The notes below the pieces were generated by a model, which was not told the origin of the DNA, searched no databases, and saw only the letters and a program-made list of their open reading frames with translations. From NCBI GenBank assembly GCA_035711865.1, contig DASTBT010000048.1, positions 1-28,247 on the forward strand: a DNA stretch of 28,247 nucleotides, in the 5' to 3' direction. Every line of letters begins with the position of its first letter. Within the stretch, counting starts at the first letter, position 1. Position numbers and translations under genes: made by a program. Below are positions 7,841 to 15,616 of this stretch, piece by piece. This DNA comes from JAOUEA01 sp035711865. Its GTDB lineage: Bacteria; Actinomycetota; UBA4738; HRBIN12.

Positions 7841-8401
7841 TCAGACTACTCGGTCCGGACGCTCGCTCTCCGTGGGCGAGACCGCCCGTAGCAGGGACCG
7901 CAGCATCGCGGCCAGGTCGTCCTGCTGCTGCGGCTCGAGGTGGGCCGCGACGGCGCTCTCCTCGGCGTTGAACTTGGGGAAGAGCTCCTCGATCGTCGAG
8001 CGACCGGACGGCGTCAGTTCGACGATCACCCTGCGGCCGTCTCTCGGATCCTTGCGCCTGGTGACGTATCCGCGGGATTCGAGCGTCGTCATCACTCCGG
8101 TCGCCGTCGGCCGGCTGATGCCCACCGCGGCCGCGAACCCTCGGGCCTCCATCTCGCCCCAGACCCACAGCACCCACAGGCCGACGAACGAGGTCCAGCT
8201 CATCCGGTACGGTCCGAGAACGCGGGCCTCCATGTGGCGCCGGATCGCGGTCGAGCTCCGGAACAGGTTCGAGATCGCCCACATCGCCCGGAAGTCCAAC
8301 GGCAGGCCGCCGAGCTCGTCCCGCACCTTCCGCTCGGCCGGGAGCAGGCCGGCCTCCTCCCCCGGCAGGTGACGGTCGCTCGGACGACGTGCTCTACTCA
8401 C
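7841..8401 (-). CDS. MarR-family transcriptional regulator
   Basis: This 186-residue winged-helix protein has the MarR recognition region GFAAAVGISRPTATGVMTTLESRGYV and the wing KDPRDGRRVIVELT (together about residues 87-135), followed by a C-terminal dimerisation helix region. It starts at GTG 8401. This GTG overlaps the TGA of the upstream decarboxylase gene in a four-base GTGA, so the two are translationally coupled. It is the only DNA-binding regulator encoded in the window. MarR proteins bind palindromes as dimers and are released by phenolic or aromatic ligands. HpaR of the homoprotocatechuate pathway belongs to this family. Inference: it binds the elements at 5563, 9905 and 14411 and regulates the catabolic genes, including its own operon. 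Confidence 0.92.
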   Translation of the reverse strand: MSRARRPSDRHLPGEEAGLLPAERKVRDELGGLPLDFRAMWAISNLFRSSTAIRRHMEARVLGPYRMSWTSFVGLWVLWVWGEMEARGFAAAVGISRPTATGVMTTLESRGYVTRRKDPRDGRRVIVELTPSGRSTIEELFPKFNAEESAVAAHLEPQQQDDLAAMLRSLLRAVSPTESERPDRVV

Positions 8402-9828
8402 GCCGCGCTCCCCTCCCGAGCGAGCCGCTCGCCGAGCTCCCGTGCCACGTCGAGCAATGCGATCACGTCGTCATCGGTCGTGCGGAAGTTCACGAAGCAC
8501 GGACGCAGCCACACCTCGTCGTCGATCAGGGCCGGAGCCAGGTAGACACGGCCGTCGGCCTGGATGGCCTCTGCCAGCGCTTGGTTGTGCGTGTTCGGAT
8601 CGGCGACCCCGTCGGGCACATGACGAAGGGGAACGATCGAGAGCTGTGGCGGCGCCTCCATCACCTCGAAGTCCTCGGTGTGCTGCGCCCTGCGGAAGAG
8701 CAGATCGGCTTCGGCGAGGTTGCGCTCGATCGCGTCGCGGAACTGTGCCGCGCCGTGCGCGCGGAACGCCAGCCAGAGCTTGAGCGCGCGGAACGGCCGC
8801 GAGTACTCCAGCGTGATGTCGGCGGCATGCAGCTCGTGTTGCTGATGCGGCAGGTAGCCCTGCTCGTGGCTGAACGCGGTCGCGAGCGAGGCGTCGTCGC
8901 GCACGAGCACGACGCCGCACGCCTTGGGCAGGTAGAGCCACTTGTGCGCGTCGATCGAGCAGGAGTCGGCTCGCTCGAGCCCGGCGAACATCTCGTGCCT
9001 CGAGTTGACGGAGGCCGCCGGAAGCCCGTAGGCGCCGTCGACGTGCATCCAGACGCCACGGGCTTCGCACACGTCGGCGATCTCGTCGAGCGGGTCGATC
9101 GCCCCGGTGAGCGTGGTGCCGGCGGTGGCCACGACCGCCACCGGGACGACGCCTGCGGCGAGGTCGTCGGCGAGGGCTCGATCGAGCGCCTCCGGACGCA
9201 TGCGCCGGAGCCCGTCGATCTCGATCGCGCGCAGGTGGTCCGAGCCGATGCCGAGCAGCTCGACCGCCCGGGTGACCGAGTAGTGCACCTCCTGCGAGCA
9301 GTACACGGCGGCGCGTCCCCCACCGAGGCCTGCGCGGCGCGAGCCGGGCAGCGCTCGCTCGCGCGCGGCAGCGATCGCGGTCACGTTGCTGACGGTGCCG
9401 CCGCTCGTGAACGCACCTCCCGTCGCCGGGAAGCCGATGAACTCCGCCACCCACCGCACGGCCTGGTCCTCGATCTCGGTCGCGGCTCGTGCGTCGACCG
9501 CGAGGTTGATGTCGTACGTGTGCGCCAAGAGGTCGGCGATCGCGCCGATCTCCAACCCGCTGGACCCGATGAACGCGAAGTAACGCGGACGGGCCTGGGC
9601 GATCGACTCATCGAGGATGCGCGCGGCGTCGTCGAGCACGCCGTGCACGGGCGATGCCTCCCTCGGCAGAGAGCTCTCGAGCAGGCGCCGGACGCGTTCA
9701 TCGAGGGGCGGTTCCTGGGGCCGGAAACGATCGAAGCTGCGCCACGCCTCGGCGACCAGACGAGCGGCGTGATCGAGCGCCTCCTCGCGGGAGGCGTCGA
9801 GCTCGAGCGATCGGTCGTTGCCCGTCAT
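8398..9828 (-). CDS. PLP-dependent decarboxylase, aromatic-L-amino-acid type (group II)
   Basis: ATG 9828 gives 476 residues; the frame stays open to 9900 but the added segment is not family-like. Visible features are the substrate/PLP region TSGGTVSNVTA (141-151), H182 (VHYSVTRA, the His that stacks on PLP), D264 in HVDGAYG, and the Schiff-base lysine K296 in SIDAHKWLYLPK. Length and motifs fit aromatic-L-amino-acid, tyrosine, tryptophan or DOPA decarboxylases, and also related glutamate-type enzymes; substrate choice is not certain. The adjacent divergent amino-acid permease and the nearby hpaD/hpaE support an aromatic substrate. It would release an aromatic amine and CO2 in the cytoplasm. 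It is the first gene of an operon with marR. Confidence 0.92.
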   Translation of the reverse strand: MTGNDRSLELDASREEALDHAARLVAEAWRSFDRFRPQEPPLDERVRRLLESSLPREASPVHGVLDDAARILDESIAQARPRYFAFIGSSGLEIGAIADLLAHTYDINLAVDARAATEIEDQAVRWVAEFIGFPATGGAFTSGGTVSNVTAIAAARERALPGSRRAGLGGGRAAVYCSQEVHYSVTRAVELLGIGSDHLRAIEIDGLRRMRPEALDRALADDLAAGVVPVAVVATAGTTLTGAIDPLDEIADVCEARGVWMHVDGAYGLPAASVNSRHEMFAGLERADSCSIDAHKWLYLPKACGVVLVRDDASLATAFSHEQGYLPHQQHELHAADITLEYSRPFRALKLWLAFRAHGAAQFRDAIERNLAEADLLFRRAQHTEDFEVMEAPPQLSIVPLRHVPDGVADPNTHNQALAEAIQADGRVYLAPALIDDEVWLRPCFVNFRTTDDDVIALLDVARELGERLAREGSAA

Positions 9829-9904
9829 CGCGGTGATCGTATGCCCCCGGTCGGCGCGAGACCCCGGGCCGCGGCTTGCGCGGCAGCCCGGACCCTGCAT
9901 AACA

Positions 9905-9918
9905 TTCGCTCCCGAACG
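9905..9918 (-). promoter_or_regulatory. Shared 14-base element, copy 2 (decarboxylase/permease intergenic)
   Basis: Read on the minus strand, towards the decarboxylase, the sequence is CGTTCGGGAGCGAA, which differs from copy 1 at one base. Just upstream on that strand is TACGGT, a possible -10 hexamer in the same position as TACCAT at copy 1. It lies 76 bases before the decarboxylase ATG and 46 bases before the permease start, so one bound dimer could control both divergent genes. A weaker version, CGTTCGCTCACGAG, follows at 9940-9953 on the plus strand. Confidence 0.6.
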
Positions 9919-9939
9919 ACCGTAGCAGGCAGGTCACAT

Positions 9940-9953
9940 CGTTCGCTCACGAG
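9940..9953 (+). promoter_or_regulatory. Degenerate copy of the 14-base element, next to the permease start
   Basis: CGTTCGCTCACGAG matches the consensus at 10 of 14 positions and keeps the whole CGTTCG half-site. It is oriented towards the permease and ends 11 bases before its GTG start at 9965. It could be a secondary, weaker operator that blocks permease transcription or translation initiation. The conserved half-site could also be chance. Confidence 0.3.
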
Positions 9954-9964
9954 ACGGGGGGTAC

Positions 9965-11407
9965 GTGATGGCGACGAACGGCAGCGACGGGGGTCTACGG
10001 ACCGGCTCGATCGGCCTCCCCACCGCGATCAGCGCCACGTTCGGGTTGATCCTCGCGACCACGGTCATGGTGACGGTGCCGCAGCTGTATGCGGCGAGCA
10101 CGATCGGCCTCTACGCGATGCTCATCGCCTTGATCGCGATGTACGCCCAGGGCATGAGCTTCTCCGAGCTCGCGACGATGATCCCCAAGGCGGGCTCGAT
10201 GAACGAGTACGTGCGGGCCGGGCTCGGGCCGTTCTTCGCGACGGTCACGGTGTTCGTGGGCTATTTCGCCATCGTGATCTTCCCGGGGTCGTCAGAGGCG
10301 TTCCTCGCCGCGACAATCATCTCCGACCCCGCGTTCCTCGACCTCGGCCTCGACTTCAAGTGGTGGGTCACGATCATCGTCGTGGCGATCGCGCTCGTGA
10401 ACCTGCTCGGCATCCGAGCCTTCGCGGCGGTCGAGGTTCCGCTCACGTTCCTGCTGGCCGGCTCGCTGCTCATCTTCGGCATCGCCGGTCTCGCGGGGGT
10501 CGGCGACACGGTCGGAGGAGCCTTGCCGTCGATCCCGTTCGATCGCTCGTTGCTGATCTCGCTCATCGCGCTCGCCACGTTCACGTTCGTCGGGATCGAG
10601 TACACGTGTCCGCTGGCCGAGGAGTTGCGTAACCCCGGCCGCGAGATCCCGTGGGGTATCTTCATCGGCCTGAGCTTGGTCGCCGTCCCGATGTTCCTGT
10701 GGGGGATCTCCGCGACCCGGTATCTGCCCCCCGACCAGCTCGGCGATCCAACGCAGATCACGAACATGAACGTCGCGATCGCGATGTTCGACGATCTCGG
10801 GAAGTACTGGATGGGCATCCTGTCGATCGCGGCCACGATCTCGACCCTCAACGCGGTCGCGGCCGGCGTGCCCCGCATCATTTATGGCATGTCGCAGGAC
10901 CGGCAGCTGCCGAAGGTCCTCGGCTGGCTGACACCGGGCACGAGGGCACCGGCGATCGGCATCGTGCTCGTGTCGATCCCTCCGATCTGGCTGAACTGGA
11001 CCGACCAGACCCTCGAGGGCGGCTTCCTCGAGCTGATCCTGGCGGGCGTGCTCGGGTGGGGGCTCGCGTACATCATCATCCACCTCTCTCAGATCGTGCT
11101 CCGGATCAAGGAACCGCGGGCCCCCCGCCCGTACCGATCTCCATGGTGGCCGGTGCCGCAGATCGTCGGCATCGTGATCCTGGTGATCGCGGCGCTCAAC
11201 GTGTTCCCGGACCCGACGATCGAGTCGAACATCTACCGGAATTTCGGGTACTTCCTCGCGATCTCGGTCGTGTTCTCGCTCGTGTACAACGCGGTGACGT
11301 ACGGGTTCGGCAAGATGTTCCGGCCCGTGCCGCTCGCCGAGGTGTACAGCGAGACGGACCGCATCGCGGAAGCGCTGCCCGAGGAACACGAGCTCGGGCG
11401 CGGCTGA
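9965..11407 (+). CDS. APC-family amino acid/amine permease
   Basis: This 480-residue inner-membrane protein has about 12 hydrophobic segments and the layout of the APC superfamily. TM1 is GLPTAISATFGLILATTVMV in shortened form GLPTAISATFG, followed by the FSELATMIPKAGSMNEYV loop, which is the typical E-x-P-x-aG region after TM2. Later come EYTCPLAEELRNPGREIPWGI (family key: AEE-NP-R-IP) and the conserved cytoplasmic loop GVPRIIYGMSQDRQLP. Two adjacent starts are possible, GTG 9965 and ATG 9968, both behind a run of six G. It is divergent from the aromatic-type decarboxylase with a shared element between them, so it probably imports the amino acid that is decarboxylated or exchanges it for the amine. 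The substrate is not determined. Confidence 0.92.
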   Translation: MMATNGSDGGLRTGSIGLPTAISATFGLILATTVMVTVPQLYAASTIGLYAMLIALIAMYAQGMSFSELATMIPKAGSMNEYVRAGLGPFFATVTVFVGYFAIVIFPGSSEAFLAATIISDPAFLDLGLDFKWWVTIIVVAIALVNLLGIRAFAAVEVPLTFLLAGSLLIFGIAGLAGVGDTVGGALPSIPFDRSLLISLIALATFTFVGIEYTCPLAEELRNPGREIPWGIFIGLSLVAVPMFLWGISATRYLPPDQLGDPTQITNMNVAIAMFDDLGKYWMGILSIAATISTLNAVAAGVPRIIYGMSQDRQLPKVLGWLTPGTRAPAIGIVLVSIPPIWLNWTDQTLEGGFLELILAGVLGWGLAYIIIHLSQIVLRIKEPRAPRPYRSPWWPVPQIVGIVILVIAALNVFPDPTIESNIYRNFGYFLAISVVFSLVYNAVTYGFGKMFRPVPLAEVYSETDRIAEALPEEHELGRG

Positions 11408-11428
11408 GGCCGCCGCGGCACCCGTCCC

Positions 11429-11983
11429 GTGCGCAAGCGCGCCCGCACCCGCGCTCGGGAGGTGCTCGCCCGCGATGTCGAGATGTTCGCGGCTGCGGGC
11501 TACGAGGGATCCGGCCGCCGCGAGGAGCTGCACGCGAGCCTGTCCGGGCCGGAGCCGGCCCTTCGGCTCGAGCTCGTGCCGACCGGGGGGCGCGTCTTCG
11601 GCGGCGCCTACGCGCTCGAGGTCTCGAGCGCCGAGCCCGTGCTGCTCCCCAGTACTGCAGGTCTGCGGGCCAAGGGCAGAGGCGTCGTGCGCATGCAGGG
11701 CATCGACTTCCGGGCACGCAGGGACGACCCCGCGGGAACCGCCCTGGCCGGAGCGCTCTCGACCGACGCGAGCCTCATCCGAGCCCTCGGGGCCGTGCAC
11801 TTCGAGCAGATCAGGGTGGAAGCCGACGGGCGCGCGGTGATCCGTCACATGGGAGGGTCGCTCGTTTGGTTGCTGTTCCCACCGATGACGCGGCCGATCG
11901 GCATCAGCGACGAGCAGGTCCGCGCGACCGCCGATGCGATCCGGGCGTTCGCGGCGGCCGGTCGACGATCGGCCGCCGGATGA
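11429..11983 (+). CDS. Hypothetical protein of the catabolic region
   Basis: I do not recognise this 184-residue protein. It starts at GTG 11429, 21 bases after the permease stop, and is probably co-transcribed with it. It ends 8 bases from the convergent hpaD gene. The sequence is soluble, with a basic N-terminus (RKRARTRAREVL) and alternating strand-like segments: LRLELVPTGGRVFGG, then AYALEV, then GVVRMQGIDFRAR, then VHFEQIRVEADGRAVIRHMGG. A hydrophobic patch (SLVWLLFPPMTRPI) precedes a C-terminal helix. No catalytic motif, signal peptide or metal site is evident. The codon pattern is that of a real gene because the alternative frames are arginine-rich nonsense. Position suggests a role linked to permease or aromatic degradation, but nothing in the sequence shows it. 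Confidence 0.7.
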   Translation: MRKRARTRAREVLARDVEMFAAAGYEGSGRREELHASLSGPEPALRLELVPTGGRVFGGAYALEVSSAEPVLLPSTAGLRAKGRGVVRMQGIDFRARRDDPAGTALAGALSTDASLIRALGAVHFEQIRVEADGRAVIRHMGGSLVWLLFPPMTRPIGISDEQVRATADAIRAFAAAGRRSAAG

Positions 11984-11991
11984 CGGGGTGA

Positions 11992-12891
11992 TCAGGCAGG
12001 CGCGCCGGCTCCCGACCAGCCGTCGGCCGGGCGCTCGAACCAGACGTGCACCTGGCCCGTTCCCACCGACGCCTCGTATTCGCTGAACAGCTCACCCGGT
12101 GCCTGGCAGCGGGCGCCCCCGATCGCCGAGGCCATCATCAGGTAGTGGCCGAAGTGGCCCTCGGGCGCCGCCTTCCGGTACTCGGGCATCCCGTCGATCA
12201 CACCCGCATGGTCGCCGGCGCGCAGCATCGAGAGCACGCGTTGGTCGGCCTCGTAGCTCTCGACGGCGAGGATGTTCTCCGGCGCCTTCGAGCTCTCGTG
12301 CTGCCGGAGCTCCCGGAACGGGAAGAACCGATGCGTCATGCCGCCCGACGCCAGCAGCACCACCCGGCGATCGCTGTGCGCGATCGCATCGCCGATCAGC
12401 TTCCCGAACAGCAGGAAGTCCTCGGTCGTGCACGTCTGGTTGATCGCGACGCTGATCCAGCGGGTGTCGGCGTCGCCCAGGAACGTCCAGATGTTGACCG
12501 TGCCGTAGAAGATCGGCAGGTATGGGTCGTCGCACGCCAGGATCCAGCAGTCGTCGCGCCCGTCGGCCTGCGCGGCGATCGCCTTCGCGAGCTCGGGGTC
12601 GCCAGGCATGTCGTAAGGGATCTGGCTCATGCCTCGGGGCAGCTCGTGGCTCGTGAACCTGCCTTCCCGGCGCTCATGTGAGGTGACGATGTGCTCGAAC
12701 GTCGACTCCCAGTGCGTGTCGAACACGACCACCGTGTCGGGGCGGAGCCGATCGATGCACTCGGACCGCATCCGATGCAGGCCGGGCACCAGCGTGATCT
12801 CGTTGCCTTCGTTGATCTCCCGGCGGGTCTCCTCGGGCAGCATGATCGTGGGCACGTGGGCCACCAGGGCCGCGCCGACGACTTCACCCAT
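11992..12891 (-). CDS. hpaD: Homoprotocatechuate (3,4-dihydroxyphenylacetate) 2,3-dioxygenase, LigB-type
   Basis: This 299-residue class III extradiol dioxygenase closely follows the pattern of E. coli HpaD/HpcB. It shows ALVAHVPT (H12), VVFDTHW (H60), LASGGMTHRF (H187, proposed acid-base His), MPEYRKAAPEGHFGHY (E244, proposed third metal ligand) and the C-terminal SVGTGQVHVWFE. H12, H60 and E244 would form the Fe(II) 2-His-1-carboxylate site. It opens the ring of homoprotocatechuate to 5-carboxymethyl-2-hydroxymuconate semialdehyde. Assignments of residues are by family analogy. ATG 12891 is preceded by GAGGAGG on the minus strand. It lies 27 bases downstream of hpaE in one operon, so substrate and product enzymes are coupled. 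A related LigB enzyme with another catechol is possible but less likely. Confidence 0.87.
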   Translation of the reverse strand: MGEVVGAALVAHVPTIMLPEETRREINEGNEITLVPGLHRMRSECIDRLRPDTVVVFDTHWESTFEHIVTSHERREGRFTSHELPRGMSQIPYDMPGDPELAKAIAAQADGRDDCWILACDDPYLPIFYGTVNIWTFLGDADTRWISVAINQTCTTEDFLLFGKLIGDAIAHSDRRVVLLASGGMTHRFFPFRELRQHESSKAPENILAVESYEADQRVLSMLRAGDHAGVIDGMPEYRKAAPEGHFGHYLMMASAIGGARCQAPGELFSEYEASVGTGQVHVWFERPADGWSGAGAPA

Positions 12892-12918
12892 GTCGTTCGC
12901 CTCCTCTTCGGTCCTTGG

Positions 12919-14355
12919 CTAGGTCCACGGTGCCGTGCAGACGTTCTTCACGTCCGCGTAGAAATCGAAGCTCCAGATCCCGCCCTCGCGGCCGATGCCC
13001 GAGGTCCGGGCTCCGCCGAACGGAGCCGCGAGGTCGCGCACGAAGAAGCAGTTCACCCAGACCGTGCCCGCCACGAGCGCCGAGCTCACGCGTTCGGCCC
13101 GGGCCTCGTCGCCCGTGTAGAGGATCGCGGCCAGCCCGTAGTCGGTCGAGTTCGCGAGCTCGATCGCCTCCTGCTCGGTCTCGAACGTCTGCACCGTGAG
13201 CACGGGCCCGAACACCTCCCGCGTGAGGATCTCCGAGCCCGCCGGCGCGCCGGCGAACAGCGTCGGTCGGTAGTACAACCCGCCGAGCTCCTCGTTCGGT
13301 CCGCCGCCGAACACGACCCGCGCGCCCTCGGCCTTCGCCCGCTGCACGAACCCGTCGACGCGCTCGAGGTGCTGGCGCGTGATCAGCGGGCCGATGTCGG
13401 TCGCGTCGTCGCGCGGATCGCCCTGCACGATCGCGTCCGCCGCCTCGACGAAGCGCTCGAGGAACGCATCGTGCATCGAGCGCTCCACGATCAGTCGCGT
13501 GCCCGCCAGGCAGACCTGCCCGGCGTTGTCGAACTGGTTCACGGCTTGGCGCACGACCGCGTCGAGGTCCGCGTCGGCGAACGCGATGAACGGCGACTTG
13601 CCGCCGAGCTCGAGCGAGACCGGCGTGAGGTTCGCGCCGGCCGCCTGAGCGACGAGCTTGCCGGTCGCCACGCTGCCGGTGAACGCGATGCGGTCGACGC
13701 CGGGATGCGCGGTGAGCGCGGCCCCGGCTTCCTCGCCGATGCCCTGGACGACGTTGAACGCCCCGTCGGGCAGCCCGGCCTCGTGCGCGATCTCGGCCAG
13801 CATCGAGGCCGTGAGCGGGGCCCATTCCGGCGGCTTCAGCACGACAGCGTTGCCCGCGGCGAGCGCGGGGGCCACCCTCCAGGTGGCCAGCATCAGTGGG
13901 GCGTTCCACGGCGTGATGACGACCGTGACGCCGCTGGGGTCCCAGGCCACGCGCTCCGCGAAGGCCTCGTAGCCCCTCGTGCCGGTCTCGAGCGCGAGCA
14001 ACTGGTCGGCGAAGAAGCGGAAGTTCCGGGCCACCCGCGGCATGACCGAGCCCCGCATCGAGCGCAGCAGCGAGCCGTTGTCGTGGGTCTCCACCGCGGC
14101 CAGCTCGGGGACCCGGGCCTCAACCCCCTCCGCTATGCGGTGGAGCACCTCCGCGCGCTCTTTCGGCGGCGCGGATCCCCACGTCCCGCTCGCCGATCGT
14201 GCCGCGTCGACGGCTCGGTCGGCCTCGGACGCTCCGGCCCGGGCGACCTCGGCGATGGGCTGCTCGTCGATCGGCGAGAGATCGTCGAAGGCGTCGCTCG
14301 AGGAGACGCGTTCTCCTCCGATCCAGTGGTCGGTCGAGATCGCGATGCCTTCCAC
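12919..14355 (-). CDS. hpaE: 5-carboxymethyl-2-hydroxymuconate semialdehyde dehydrogenase (HpaE-like aldehyde dehydrogenase)
   Basis: This 478-residue NAD(P)-dependent aldehyde dehydrogenase has all core motifs: PWN (149-151), K174 in VVLKPPE, FTGSVATGK (225-233), catalytic general base E249 in LELGGKSP, and nucleophile C282 in QVCLAGTR. The C-terminus APFGGARTSGIGREGG followed by SFDFYADVKNVC matches the HpaE branch closely. It oxidises the ring-cleavage semialdehyde made by HpaD to the diacid. An in-frame stop just upstream makes GTG 14355 the earliest start; it has no clear ribosome binding site. It is the promoter-proximal gene of the hpaE-hpaD operon. The shared regulatory element lies 55 bases upstream. 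The later isomerase, hydratase, aldolase and decarboxylase genes are not in the window. Confidence 0.86.
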   Translation of the reverse strand: MEGIAISTDHWIGGERVSSSDAFDDLSPIDEQPIAEVARAGASEADRAVDAARSASGTWGSAPPKERAEVLHRIAEGVEARVPELAAVETHDNGSLLRSMRGSVMPRVARNFRFFADQLLALETGTRGYEAFAERVAWDPSGVTVVITPWNAPLMLATWRVAPALAAGNAVVLKPPEWAPLTASMLAEIAHEAGLPDGAFNVVQGIGEEAGAALTAHPGVDRIAFTGSVATGKLVAQAAGANLTPVSLELGGKSPFIAFADADLDAVVRQAVNQFDNAGQVCLAGTRLIVERSMHDAFLERFVEAADAIVQGDPRDDATDIGPLITRQHLERVDGFVQRAKAEGARVVFGGGPNEELGGLYYRPTLFAGAPAGSEILTREVFGPVLTVQTFETEQEAIELANSTDYGLAAILYTGDEARAERVSSALVAGTVWVNCFFVRDLAAPFGGARTSGIGREGGIWSFDFYADVKNVCTAPWT

Positions 14356-14410
14356 GACGGCGTGGCTCGTCGCTCAGCCCTCCAGGGTGCCGACCGGTCA
14401 GGAACGGTCG

Positions 14411-14424
14411 TTCGTATCCGAACG
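14411..14424 (-). promoter_or_regulatory. Shared 14-base element, copy 3 (upstream of hpaE)
   Basis: Read towards hpaE the sequence is CGTTCGGATACGAA. With the next two bases (CG) outside, the plus strand shows perfect 6-base arms CGTTCG-TATC-CGAACG at 14409-14424. It is 12 of 14 identical to copy 1 and lies 55 bases before the GTG of hpaE. The same gap also serves the divergent DUF2330 gene starting at 14549, about 125 bases away, which is less likely to be controlled by it. Confidence 0.6.
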
Positions 14425-14548
14425 GTATGAGTGCCCCGAGGGAGTGTCAACTCGCGCGCCACGGCCCTGCGTGGTTCGGTCGGCGGATCCGGGAACCCGC
14501 GAGGGCACCGCTGTCGTCGGAGGGGTCTTCGCACGGAAGGGGCTCGAT

Positions 14549-15616
14549 ATGCCAGGAACCCGTGTTCGCCGTTCCCTGCTGGTGACGCTGACCGCCGCGA
14601 TCGTGGTCGCCGGTCCCGTCGGCGCCGCGCTCGCGTGCGGCGGACTGGTCACGCCCAACGGCACGATCAACCTGCTGCGCACCACCACGCTCGCCGCGTA
14701 CCACCGCGGAGTCGAGCACTACATCACGTCGTTCGAGTTCGCCGGGCAAGGGCAGGAGGTTGGCTCGATCGTGCCGCTGCCCGGCGTGCCCACCAGGGTC
14801 GTCAAGGGCGGCGACTGGACGCTGCAGCGCCTCGTCATCGAGACGCAGCCGCCCGTGCTCGAAGCGGTGGCCGCCGACACGGCCGACGCCGGGGCGGCCC
14901 AGGTGCTCCTCGAGGCCGAGATCGACTCCCTCGACATCACGGTGCTGAAGGGCGGCGCCGTCTCGGTTGGAACGTGGGCCAGCGAGCACGGCTACTTCCT
15001 GCCGCCCGACGCGCCGGAGGTGCTGGAGTTCTACGCCGAGCGGAGCCCGATCTTCCTCGCCGCTCGTTTCAACGCCGATCGCGCCGCCGAGCAGGGCGTG
15101 CGACGCGGCGAGAGCACGCCGATCCACGTGGCGATCCCGACACCCAACCCGTGGGTCCCGCTGCGGATCCTGGGCCTCGGACGTCAGCCGTCGGAGGTGG
15201 TGCAGGCCGATGTGTTCCTGCTCACCGACGTCGCCCCCGCGATGCTGCCCCGGACGTTGGAACCCACCGGCGACGAGGATCAGCGAGGACTCGTACTGGC
15301 CACCAGCGAACCCGCCTCGGACTCGTTGATGCGTGACCTGCGCTCGGACTCCCGCATGGGCTGGCTCCCCGAGACCGACATGTGGCTCACTCAGGTCCGG
15401 GTCAACGAGCGCGCCGACCGGCTCACGCACGATCTCGCGATCGACGCGAGCGGGTTCGGCCGACCAGATCCTCAGGCGGCGGGCTTGACCTCGCGGTCGG
15501 TGATCCCTGCCGGATCCGACGTTCCCTGGGTACCGTTGGCGCTCGTGCTGGCGGCTGGGGTCGTGGCGTTCCTCGCCGCGCGAGGGCTGCCGCGCCGCGT
15601 GGGGCGGCCCGCGTGA
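14549..15616 (+). CDS. DUF2330-type secreted, C-terminally anchored protein
   Basis: This 355-residue protein starts at ATG 14549 behind AAGGGG. The N-terminus is a signal peptide (RRSLLVTLTAAIVVAGPVGAALA) in front of CGGL. A Cys-Gly-Gly directly after the signal peptide is the hallmark of DUF2330 proteins. The body contains family-like pieces such as SFEFAGQGQEVGSIVPLPGVP and GYFLPPDAPEVLEFY. A C-terminal hydrophobic segment (WVPLALVLAAGVVAFLAA) followed by basic residues anchors it in the membrane, so the bulk lies outside. C30 could be lipidated, but no clear lipobox is seen. Its stop overlaps the GTG of the cupredoxin gene in a GTGA, which indicates a joint function. The biochemical role of DUF2330 is not known to me. 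Confidence 0.8.
   Translation: MPGTRVRRSLLVTLTAAIVVAGPVGAALACGGLVTPNGTINLLRTTTLAAYHRGVEHYITSFEFAGQGQEVGSIVPLPGVPTRVVKGGDWTLQRLVIETQPPVLEAVAADTADAGAAQVLLEAEIDSLDITVLKGGAVSVGTWASEHGYFLPPDAPEVLEFYAERSPIFLAARFNADRAAEQGVRRGESTPIHVAIPTPNPWVPLRILGLGRQPSEVVQADVFLLTDVAPAMLPRTLEPTGDEDQRGLVLATSEPASDSLMRDLRSDSRMGWLPETDMWLTQVRVNERADRLTHDLAIDASGFGRPDPQAAGLTSRSVIPAGSDVPWVPLALVLAAGVVAFLAARGLPRRVGRPA

Noticed and set aside
12893..12902. TCGTTCGC-like half-site just before hpaD
   Set aside because: The second half-site is missing and the bases overlap the hpaD ribosome binding site; probably chance.
12691..14430. Plus-strand open frame (579 codons) antisense to hpaE
   Set aside because: The sequence is Arg/Glu/His-rich and low in hydrophobic residues, typical of an antisense shadow of a GC-rich gene. 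HpaE has all catalytic residues on the other strand.
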